Shown: positions 1-5,566 of the stretch, in pieces
How positions within the stretch are numbered: position 1 is the first letter of the stretch
Layout of the letters: every line of letters begins with the position of its first letter
Assembly (NCBI GenBank): GCA_034432155.1
Contig: DAOUCP010000093.1
Location: forward strand, 1 to 15,420
DNA from: DAOUCP01 sp034432155
GTDB lineage: Bacteria > Chloroflexota > Anaerolineae > Epilineales > Epilineaceae
DNA: 15,420 bases
Direction of reading: 5' to 3'
Translations under genes and position numbers: made by a program
The notes under the pieces: model-generated
What the model was told of the DNA's origin: nothing
The model's input: the letters and a program-made list of their open reading frames with translations, nothing else
The model's database searches: none

Positions 1-2
1 GC

Positions 3-377
3 TGGTGGCACTCGGAGCACGAAGCGCGCGCCGCTCGGGACATAATCCGGCACGTATCGCAGGCCGACCGGATTCGGTCGGTGGACATGGTGGACGGGTC
101 CCGCGCGACGTTCTATTTCAGCCCGAGCGACCACCGTGCCCTGGTCCATCTGACGCTAAGCGGACCGCGGGACGAGCCCGCCCGCTTGCGCTGTTGGCTG
201 ACCGACGATCGCCAGAGCGCCCGGCCAGAGGAGACGGCCTGCGGGCGCGCTGCCGCCGATTGGTGGTTCCTCACCTGCGACCAACCGCTGGCCAACTACG
301 ACCGACTCGCCCTGTCGCTGGAGCCGGCACCGGCATCCACGGTGGAACTCCGACTCCGGCCCGACAGATCCCCTTAG
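3..377 (+). CDS. C-terminal part of an RskA-like anti-sigma factor domain protein (5' end outside window)
   Basis: The frame is open from the window edge (first full codon at base 3) to a TAG at 375-377, giving 124 visible residues, so the N-terminus is missing. What is visible is soluble. A short helix-like start (HEARAARDIIRHVSQ) leads into a beta-rich stretch with a GSRATFYFSPSDHRALVHL strand pair, then RCWLTDD, WWFLTCDQPL and NYDRLALSLEP. This order (a value-like strand, 'YxxWL', a 'G-f' strand, then 'avTlEP') is the pattern of the extracytoplasmic domain of anti-sigma-K (RskA) proteins, which normally follows one membrane helix and a cytoplasmic zinc-finger-like domain. The match is by eye only, and neither of those upstream parts can be checked here. 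If right, an ECF sigma factor gene should lie just upstream. An unrelated exported or membrane-anchored protein is the alternative. Confidence 0.45.
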   Translation, partial: WWHSEHEARAARDIIRHVSQADRIRSVDMVDGSRATFYFSPSDHRALVHLTLSGPRDEPARLRCWLTDDRQSARPEETACGRAAADWWFLTCDQPLANYDRLALSLEPAPASTVELRLRPDRSP

Positions 378-387
378 GCACGGGCCC

Positions 388-424
388 AGGGTGGCATGAG
401 GGGCACGTCCCTCCTACGGCGACG
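388..424 (+). promoter_or_regulatory. T-box-like antiterminator/terminator fragment (doubtful)
   Basis: AGGGTGGCATG at 388-398 resembles the T-box consensus AGGGTGGNACCGCG but loses the ACC. It is followed by CGTCCCT at 406-412 and by an imperfect hairpin closing with GACG at 421-424, as in T-box terminators. AGGG (388-391) can pair with CCCT, as in an antiterminator. A second possible hairpin is GAGGG/CCCTC at 398-413. A Stem I and specifier loop would have to lie inside the upstream coding sequence, there is no U-run, and a promoter for lepB lies downstream of the element. Chance or a decayed remnant is the likeliest reading. Confidence 0.15.
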
Positions 425-469
425 GATCCCGCCAGGCGCCGGTGCACATCTCAGGGTCCGGAAGCTCTC

Positions 470-484
470 GGCCGGAGGCCGGCC
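470..484 (+). other. Perfect 6-bp hairpin just upstream of the lepB promoter
   Basis: GGCCGG (470-475) and CCGGCC (479-484) pair around a 3-nt AGG loop. It could end transcription of the upstream gene, but no T-run follows, so a classical intrinsic terminator is not supported. It ends 3 bases before the -35 box and could instead bind a regulator. Confidence 0.25.
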
Positions 485-487
485 TGC

Positions 488-516
488 TTGGGTGCTTGGC
501 CAGCTCTCGTTATAAT
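488..516 (+). promoter_or_regulatory. sigma70-type promoter of lepB
   Basis: A perfect TATAAT at 511-516 is preceded, with a 17-bp spacer, by TTGGGT at 488-493 (a partial -35 match). In this GC-rich sequence the AT-rich -10 box stands out. The expected transcription start is near 522-524, which almost coincides with the GTG at 525 and predicts a leaderless or near-leaderless mRNA for lepB. Confidence 0.6.
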
Positions 517-524
517 CTCGTAAC

Positions 525-1313
525 GTGGAACCCGAAGTGACGCCGAAGCCCGAAGTCAGCTGGCCGCCCGCGCCGCAGCCGCCACGAACCACCCTCGAGC
601 GGGACAGCATGGCTTGGCCGCCCGCACCCTGGGAGCGTTCGGCCACCGCCTGGCGCGACGACATCTCCTACGGCCCGGAGCCCTTCTACCCGGGGCAGGT
701 CGAAGTCGCCTGGCCCGAGCGCGCTCCAGTGGGGATGCGCAAGTGGTCGGCTTGGATCCGCGAATTCGCCGACACGCTGCTCTTGGCTGGCCTGATCTTC
801 CTGGGCATTCGCCTCTTGGTCCAGAACTTCCGGATCGAGGGCCACAGCATGGAGCCCACGCTCCACCCCAACCAGTACTTGCTGGTCAACAAACTGACCT
901 ACCGCCTGCTGGGCGACCCCCAGCGCGGGGACATCATCGTCTTCCAGGCCTGGAACGATGAGAAGGACTTCATCAAGCGCATCATCGCCGTGCCCGGCGA
1001 CGAGATTGAAATCCGGGATGGTGGGGTCTACGTGAATGGCACGCGGGTGCAGGAACCTTACGTGGCCGGGCCAACCACCGATTCCTTGCCGCCTCGGCGA
1101 TTGGGCAAGGACGAGTACTTCGTGATGGGCGACAACCGGGGCAACTCGAGCGACTCGCGGGCGTACGGCGCATTGCCGCGGGATCGCATTATCGGCAAGG
1201 CATGGCTCACCTATTGGCCGCCCAATCAGATTGGGCTCATTCGCGACAACCATGCCACCTTCGCCTCGACGCCGCCACCGGGCGGCTCGGTGATGCCCCA
1301 ACCAGACGGCTGA
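525..1313 (+). CDS. lepB: Signal peptidase I
   Basis: Type I signal peptidase (peptidase family S26), a membrane-anchored Ser/Lys protease that removes signal peptides from exported proteins. In the 262-residue product from GTG 525, a membrane helix at about 82-99 is followed by box B (GHSMEPTL, catalytic Ser108), box D (FIKRIIAVPGD, general-base Lys151) and box E (GDNRGNSSDSR, 202-212), all intact. The C-terminal tail is short and Pro/Gly-rich. The first 70 residues are a Pro-, Glu- and Trp-rich cytosolic stretch unlike the short N-terminus of most bacterial enzymes, so the start is uncertain. GTG 525 fits the promoter as a leaderless start; ATG 609 has a weak GGGA upstream; ATG 735 sits right before the anchor but has no usable ribosome site. 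serS follows after 110 bp on the same strand. Function is near certain, the exact start is not. Confidence 0.95.
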   Translation: MEPEVTPKPEVSWPPAPQPPRTTLERDSMAWPPAPWERSATAWRDDISYGPEPFYPGQVEVAWPERAPVGMRKWSAWIREFADTLLLAGLIFLGIRLLVQNFRIEGHSMEPTLHPNQYLLVNKLTYRLLGDPQRGDIIVFQAWNDEKDFIKRIIAVPGDEIEIRDGGVYVNGTRVQEPYVAGPTTDSLPPRRLGKDEYFVMGDNRGNSSDSRAYGALPRDRIIGKAWLTYWPPNQIGLIRDNHATFASTPPPGGSVMPQPDG

Positions 1314-1377
1314 GCCAAGGCAGTCGGCTCCCGGTTGCGGTCAGGCCGGTCGCAAACGGCCGTTGCCGCGTCCGGTC

Positions 1378-1386
1378 TGCTATCCT
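1378..1386 (+). promoter_or_regulatory. Possible extended -10 promoter of serS
   Basis: TGCTATCCT matches an extended -10 element (TGn followed by a 4/6 -10 box). No good -35 hexamer is found at 16-18 bp. The start would be near 1393, leaving a leader of about 30 nt with GGTGGG about 8 bases before the serS ATG. The rest of the lepB-serS gap holds only a 5-bp GGCCG/CGGCC hairpin (1344-1361) without a T-run. Confidence 0.3.
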
Positions 1387-1423
1387 TCGGTCCTCAGCCT
1401 GACTGCCAATCGGTGGGCGCCGC

Positions 1424-2716
1424 ATGCTCGACATCCGTCTCTTCCGCGAGCAACCAGACCTCGTTCGAGAAGCCCTGCGCAAACGTGGCGAAGACATAGC
1501 CATCGTGGACCACATCCGCGATGCCGATGCCGGCCGGCGCCGCATCCTGACCGAGCTGGAGTCGTTACGCGCCCAGCGCAACGAGGCTTCGCAGGCCATT
1601 GGCCAAGTCACCGATCCCGAGGAGCGCGAGGCCCGCATCGCCGCTAGCCGGTCGCTCAACGCCATTATCGCGCAGCTGGAGGCACAACTTGCTGTCACCG
1701 AGACGGAGTTGCGGTCCTTGGTGCTGCAGGTGCCGAATATCCCACGCCCGGAGGTGCCTATTGGTCGGGACGAGCGAGACAACGTCGTCGTTCGCTCCTG
1801 GGGCGATCAGCCGCAGTTCGACTTCGAGCCCCAGCCGCATTGGGAGCTGGGTACCCGACTGGGCATCATCGATTTCCAGCGCGGCAGCCGTATGAGTGGC
1901 AGTCGTTTCTATGTCCTTGCCGGCGCCGGGGCCCGCCTGCAGCGCGCCCTCATCGGCTGGATGCTCGACTTGCATACTGCGCGCGGCTACCTGGAGGTCT
2001 ATCCGCCCTTCATGGTCCGTGAGACATGCATGTGGAATGCCGGCCAGCTGCCCAAGTTCGAGGACAACCTCTACCGTGACGTCGAGGATGATCTGTGGTG
2101 GATCCCGACGGCCGAGGTTCCGCTCACGAACTTGCACGCCGATGAGATTCTGGCCGGCGACAGCTTGCCGCGCCGCTACGTGAGCTATACGGCCTGCTTC
2201 CGACGCGAGAAGATGAGTGCTGGCCGCGATGTGCGCGGCATCAAGCGCGGTCATCAGTTCGACAAAGTCGAGCTCTACCAGTTCACAACGCCGGAGTCGT
2301 CGCCGGCCGCCCTGGACACCATGGTTGCCGATGCCGAAGCGGTCCTTCAGGGGCTGGGCATTCCCTACCGCGTCGTGGCCCTGTGCAGCGGCGATCTGGG
2401 CTTCGGCTCAACGATCACCTACGACCTCGAGGCCTGGGCTCCGGGGTGCGGCGAGTGGTTGGAGGTCAGCTCCCTCTCCGACTTCGGCAGCTTCCAGGCT
2501 CGCCGGGCTAGCATTCGCTTCCGCCGGCAACCGGGCGCGGCCACGGAATACGTCCACACCTTGAACGGCTCTGGCCTTGGCCTGCCGCGCACGCTGATCG
2601 CCGTCATGGAGTGCTATCAGCGTGCCGACGGCAGCATCGACATCCCGGAGGTGCTCCAGCCCCGCATGGGGTGCAGCGTGATCAGCGCTGCCGATGCTTC
2701 CCGCTTGACGCTTTGA
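1424..2716 (+). CDS. serS: Seryl-tRNA synthetase
   Basis: Class II aminoacyl-tRNA synthetase that charges tRNA-Ser in the cytosol. The 430-residue product has the usual length. The N-terminal arm (MLDIRLFREQPDLVREALRKRG, then helices to about residue 105) is the antiparallel coiled coil that grips the long variable arm of tRNA-Ser. The catalytic domain shows motif 1 (around 171-200, ending in YPPFMV), the serine-binding TAE (229-231), motif 2 (FRREKMSAGRDVRG followed by KRGHQFDKVEL, about 259-284) and motif 3 (NGSGLGLPRTLIAVMECYQ, with Arg389). All key residues appear intact. The start ATG is supported by the canonical MLDI start and by GGTGGG upstream. radA begins 5 bases after the stop if GTG 2722 is its start, so the two genes are probably co-transcribed. 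Confidence 0.97.
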   Translation: MLDIRLFREQPDLVREALRKRGEDIAIVDHIRDADAGRRRILTELESLRAQRNEASQAIGQVTDPEEREARIAASRSLNAIIAQLEAQLAVTETELRSLVLQVPNIPRPEVPIGRDERDNVVVRSWGDQPQFDFEPQPHWELGTRLGIIDFQRGSRMSGSRFYVLAGAGARLQRALIGWMLDLHTARGYLEVYPPFMVRETCMWNAGQLPKFEDNLYRDVEDDLWWIPTAEVPLTNLHADEILAGDSLPRRYVSYTACFRREKMSAGRDVRGIKRGHQFDKVELYQFTTPESSPAALDTMVADAEAVLQGLGIPYRVVALCSGDLGFGSTITYDLEAWAPGCGEWLEVSSLSDFGSFQARRASIRFRRQPGAATEYVHTLNGSGLGLPRTLIAVMECYQRADGSIDIPEVLQPRMGCSVISAADASRLTL

Positions 2717-2721
2717 CGCCG

Positions 2722-4098
2722 GTGGCTCGGTCGAGGGTCGTCTACGTCTGCTCCGAGTGCGGAGCCAGTCAGCCCAAGTGGTCGGGCCGTTGCCCTACAT
2801 GCCAGGCTTGGAACAGCCTGCGCCAGATGGCGCTCGGCGTGGAGGAAGGCGGAGGCAGGCCGGCCCGAACGCTGGCGAGCGTCCGGCTGGCCGAGATCGA
2901 GTCGCTCGCGGCCCACCGCATCGAAAGCCACATCGGCGAGCTGGATCGCGTGCTGGGCGGGGGGTTCGTGCCCGGCGGCGTCGTACTCCTAGCCGGGGAG
3001 CCTGGCATCGGCAAGAGCACCCTCACTCTGTGGGCCGCCGCCCAGATCGCTGGCGCGGACCAGCCTGTGCTGTACGTCGCGGCTGAGGAGTCGGCCGCCC
3101 AGATCCGGTTGCGCGCTGAGCGGCTAGGGCTCACCAGCGCCAACATCCAGGTGCTGGCCTCCACGGACGTTGGGGACATCCTGGGCAGCATCGAGGCCAT
3201 CCGACCGCGAGCCGCGGTTGTCGATAGCATTCAGGCGGTAGCCGTAGCCGAGATCGACTCGCCCACCGGCTCGGTCTCTCAGGTGCGCGAGTCGGCTGCC
3301 CGCATGCAGCGTTTGGCCAATGCGACGGGCATGCCGCTGCTCTTGGTCGGCCATGTGACCAAGACGGGCACCGTCGCCGGGCCGCGCGTTCTCGAGCACA
3401 TGGTCGACGTCGTTCTTGTCCTGGAGGGCGACCGCTACCACGTCCACCGCCTGCTGCGCAGCATGAAGAATCGCTTCGGCGCCACCGAGGAACTTGGGGT
3501 CTTCGAGATGGGCAGCCACGGTCTTCGTGAGGTGCCGGATCCCTCGGCCACCTTCCTGGCGGAACGAGCCATCGGCGCGCCGGGCTCGGCGGTGACCGTG
3601 GCCATGGAGGGCAGTCGTCCACTGCTGTGCGAAGTGCAGGCTCTGCTCGGCGAACGAGCCGTCGAGAATCCTCTGCGATCGGCCAACGGCGCCGACTACC
3701 GCCGCCTGGTGACGATCACTGCCGTGCTGGCCCACCGCACTGGCCGCAATGTCGCCGGCCGTGACGTATTCGTCAATGTCGTCGGCGGCCTGCGGGTTTA
3801 CGAACCGGCAGCGGACCTGGCCATCGCAGCGGCCATTGCCTCCAGTATTGCGAACCGACCGCTGCCCGGCGACACCATCATCCTTGGTGAGATCGGGCTG
3901 TCCGGCGAGCTGCGCTCCGTCAGTCACCTCGAGCGGCGGCTGCTGGAAGGAGCCAAGTTGGGCTTCTGCCGGGCTGTGGTACCAACCCAGCGGGGCGCCA
4001 AGGCACCCTCGATCGAGGGTCTGCACGTCCACCAGGCCGGGAGGGTGGCTGGCGCCCTCGGCTTCTTGCTGCAAGGCGGCGAGCCCACGCCAGGGTGA
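2722..4098 (+). CDS. radA: DNA repair protein RadA (Sms)
   Basis: RecA-related ATPase that helps process recombination intermediates by driving branch migration. From GTG 2722 the protein is 458 residues, matching the family, and starts with the typical MARSRVVYVCSECG. TTG 2713, overlapping the serS stop, is the alternative start; the open frame further upstream inside serS is not expected to be used. A four-cysteine zinc finger lies at C10, C13, C24 and C27 (GRCPTCQAWN). Walker A GEPGIGKST is at 92-100, the Walker B-like strand RAAVVDSIQ at 163-171, GHVTK at 210-214 and the RadA-specific KNRFG at 249-253. The C-terminal Lon-protease-like domain (VFVNVVGGLRV, then GEIGLSGELR) is complete. No odd residues are seen. 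It probably belongs to a serS-radA transcription unit that ends in the hairpins directly downstream. Confidence 0.96.
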   Translation: MARSRVVYVCSECGASQPKWSGRCPTCQAWNSLRQMALGVEEGGGRPARTLASVRLAEIESLAAHRIESHIGELDRVLGGGFVPGGVVLLAGEPGIGKSTLTLWAAAQIAGADQPVLYVAAEESAAQIRLRAERLGLTSANIQVLASTDVGDILGSIEAIRPRAAVVDSIQAVAVAEIDSPTGSVSQVRESAARMQRLANATGMPLLLVGHVTKTGTVAGPRVLEHMVDVVLVLEGDRYHVHRLLRSMKNRFGATEELGVFEMGSHGLREVPDPSATFLAERAIGAPGSAVTVAMEGSRPLLCEVQALLGERAVENPLRSANGADYRRLVTITAVLAHRTGRNVAGRDVFVNVVGGLRVYEPAADLAIAAAIASSIANRPLPGDTIILGEIGLSGELRSVSHLERRLLEGAKLGFCRAVVPTQRGAKAPSIEGLHVHQAGRVAGALGFLLQGGEPTPG

Positions 4099-4099
4099 G

Positions 4100-4134
4100 C
4101 GCTGCCTGCCGCCCGGCAGCGAAAGGCGACCTTT
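4100..4134 (+). terminator. Tandem hairpins after radA, probable transcription end
   Basis: Immediately after the radA stop, CGCTGCC (4100-4106) pairs with GGCAGCG (4115-4121) around an 8-nt loop. It is directly followed by AAAGG (4122-4126) pairing with CCTTT (4130-4134) around CGA. Only a short TTT follows, so a factor-assisted or weak intrinsic terminator is likelier than a strong one. The position between converging genes fits. Confidence 0.4.
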
Positions 4135-4163
4135 GCTCGCGCACCGCACGCTCTGGGGAGACC

Positions 4164-4256
4164 GCCGCGGTGGCGGGCGACCAGCCGCAAGAGCGGGCAG
4201 CACCGAGCCGCGGTGCCGCGCGACCAGCCGCAACAGCGGGCAGCACCGAGCCGCGC
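4164..4256. repeat. 43-bp tandem repeat, about 2.2 copies
   Basis: Unit 1 (4164-4206) and unit 2 (4207-4249) differ at three positions only (4173/4216, 4176/4219, 4191/4234), and a third unit starts at 4250-4256 (GCCGCGC). Each unit carries a dyad near its start: CCGCC/GGCGG at 4162-4176 and CACCG/CGGTG at 4201-4215. It fills the gap between the convergent radA and amrS-like genes. No open reading frame of interest is seen there. It could act in termination on both strands or be a simple slippage duplication. Confidence 0.85.
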
Positions 4257-4263
4257 CCCTCGG

Positions 4264-5322
4264 TCAGCCAGAGCCAGATCCGATCGGTCCAGCGCTATCG
4301 AACACGCCCGGCAGAACGGCTCCACAGCTCGGGCAACGCGCGCCATTCAGACAGTAGGCGGTCACCTGAAAGCCGTCGCGGCGGATCAAGTCCTGCCCGC
4401 AACCGCTGCAACGCGTCGTAGACCCCTCACGGTCGAGCACGTTGCCGGTGTACACGTAGCGCAAGCCGCTCGCGAGAGCGATTTGCCGGGCCCGCTGCAG
4501 CGTCGCCAGGGGGGTGCGCGGCACGTCCCGCATGCGCCACGCGGGATGGAAGGCGGTGAAGTGCACCGGCACGTCAGGGCCCAGGTTCTCGGCCAGCCAA
4601 GCGCACTCCGCCGCCAGGTCAGGCTCCGCGTCGTTCTGGCCGGGGATCAGGAGCGTCGTCACCTCGAGCCAGACGTTCGTCTGCCGCGCCAGATGGACCA
4701 GGGTATCCAGGACAGGCTGCAAGTGGCCAAAGCACAGACGCTCGTAAAAGCTCTCGCGGATGGCCTTCAGGTCCACGTTGGCAGCCGTGATGTAACGGAA
4801 GAACTCCTCGCGAGGGCCCTCGCTGATGTAGCCGTTGGTCACCGCAACGGTGGCGATCCCCCGCTCCCGGCACGCGATGGCCGTGTCGAGGGCATACTCG
4901 GCAAAGATGGTTGGCTCGTTGTAGGTGAAGGCGACGCTGCGGCTACCCGTGTCGCCGGCCGCCCGGGCAATGGCCTCGGGCGAGGCGATTTGGCTGAGTC
5001 CCTCGGTACGCCGGCAGTGGGAGATGTTCCAGTTCTGGCAGAACCGGCAGCCCAGGTTGCAGCCGGCGGTGCCGAAGGAGAGCACCGCACTGCCAGGCAG
5101 GAAGTGGTACAGCGGCTTCTTTTCGATGGGATCGACACAGAAGCCGGTACTGCGGCCGTATGTGATGAGCCGCAAGGCGCCATTCTTGGCCTGGCGCACA
5201 AAGCAGAATCCATGCTGCCCATCCCGCAGGGCGCAGCGTCGCGGGCAAAGCTCACACACGATGCGCCCGTCCTCGGCCTGACGCCAGTAACGGGCAGTGT
5301 AGTCCGAAGCCACCGCAGCCAT
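4264..5322 (-). CDS. amrS: AmmeMemoRadiSam-type radical SAM enzyme (AmrS family)
   Basis: Radical SAM protein of the AmrS (PflA-like) type, 352 residues from ATG 5322. The 4Fe-4S cluster motif is AGCNLGCRFCQNWN with C88, C92 and C95. An N-terminal cysteine cluster (CELCPRRC, then C40) and a C-terminal zinc-ribbon-like pair (CSGCG at 305-309, CPSCG at 330-334) are typical of the group, as are SVAFTYNEPTIF, NVDLKA and the HFTAFHPAWRM strand. The physiological substrate is not settled; the family is often found with AMMECR1 and Memo-like genes, which are not in this window. The frame stays open to 5568, but the added residues are Arg/Pro/Ser-rich without family character, and MAAVASDYTARYWRQ with DGRIVCELCPRRC matches the family N-terminus. 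No strong ribosome site is seen. It is convergent with radA and divergent from the M1 peptidase gene. The cytosolic radical SAM assignment is firm, the subfamily probable. Confidence 0.9.
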   Translation of the reverse strand: MAAVASDYTARYWRQAEDGRIVCELCPRRCALRDGQHGFCFVRQAKNGALRLITYGRSTGFCVDPIEKKPLYHFLPGSAVLSFGTAGCNLGCRFCQNWNISHCRRTEGLSQIASPEAIARAAGDTGSRSVAFTYNEPTIFAEYALDTAIACRERGIATVAVTNGYISEGPREEFFRYITAANVDLKAIRESFYERLCFGHLQPVLDTLVHLARQTNVWLEVTTLLIPGQNDAEPDLAAECAWLAENLGPDVPVHFTAFHPAWRMRDVPRTPLATLQRARQIALASGLRYVYTGNVLDREGSTTRCSGCGQDLIRRDGFQVTAYCLNGARCPSCGAVLPGVFDSAGPIGSGSG

Positions 5323-5352
5323 GTCGCGTTCTTGCTCGCAGAGGAGCCAGCC

Positions 5353-5379
5353 AGTGTCTTCCTGCCCGGCCCGTGTCAA
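5353..5379 (-). promoter_or_regulatory. Possible promoter of the amrS-like gene
   Basis: Read on the - strand, a perfect TTGACA (5379-5374) is followed after a 15-bp spacer by GACACT (5358-5353), a weak -10. The leader would be about 20-25 nt to ATG 5322. The spacing is short and the -10 poor, so only the -35 box is convincing. Confidence 0.35.
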
Positions 5380-5466
5380 TCGTAGCCCCGGCGAACGGCT
5401 TCGGCAACAGCCAGCCTGCCCGGAACGTTTCCTGTGGCGCTCTGGGCACCGGAAGGCCACCCGTGG

Positions 5467-5496
5467 TTGCCGTCCAGGCCGTGCCGCATGTAGACT
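5467..5496 (+). promoter_or_regulatory. Possible promoter of the M1 peptidase gene
   Basis: TTGCCG (5467-5472) and TAGACT (5491-5496) are spaced 18 bp apart and each matches four of six consensus bases. The start would be near 5503, about 64 nt before ATG 5567. Support is moderate at best. Confidence 0.3.
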
Positions 5497-5566
5497 GCCA
5501 GTGGACGGCGGCTCGTCGCGGCCGGCCATCTGCTTTTCCGCCACCAACATCTGCGGAGTGACCACC

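Noticed and set aside
510..1301. 263-codon open frame on the - strand opposite lepB
   Set aside because: It is antisense to a clearly functional signal peptidase gene, with no promoter, ribosome site or family-like features.
2611..2721. Upstream extension of radA inside serS
   Set aside because: The added residues are unlike RadA, and the canonical zinc-finger N-terminus starts exactly at GTG 2722.
3124..4233. 369-codon open frame on the - strand opposite radA, running through the tandem repeat
   Set aside because: It is a mirror frame of radA with no domain-like composition; its reading through the repeat only reflects the lack of stops in GC-rich DNA.
4213..5385. 390-codon open frame on the + strand covering the AmrS gene
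   Set aside because: It is antisense to a gene with the intact CxxxCxxC cluster motif, and its composition is His/Gln/Arg-rich without domain signals.
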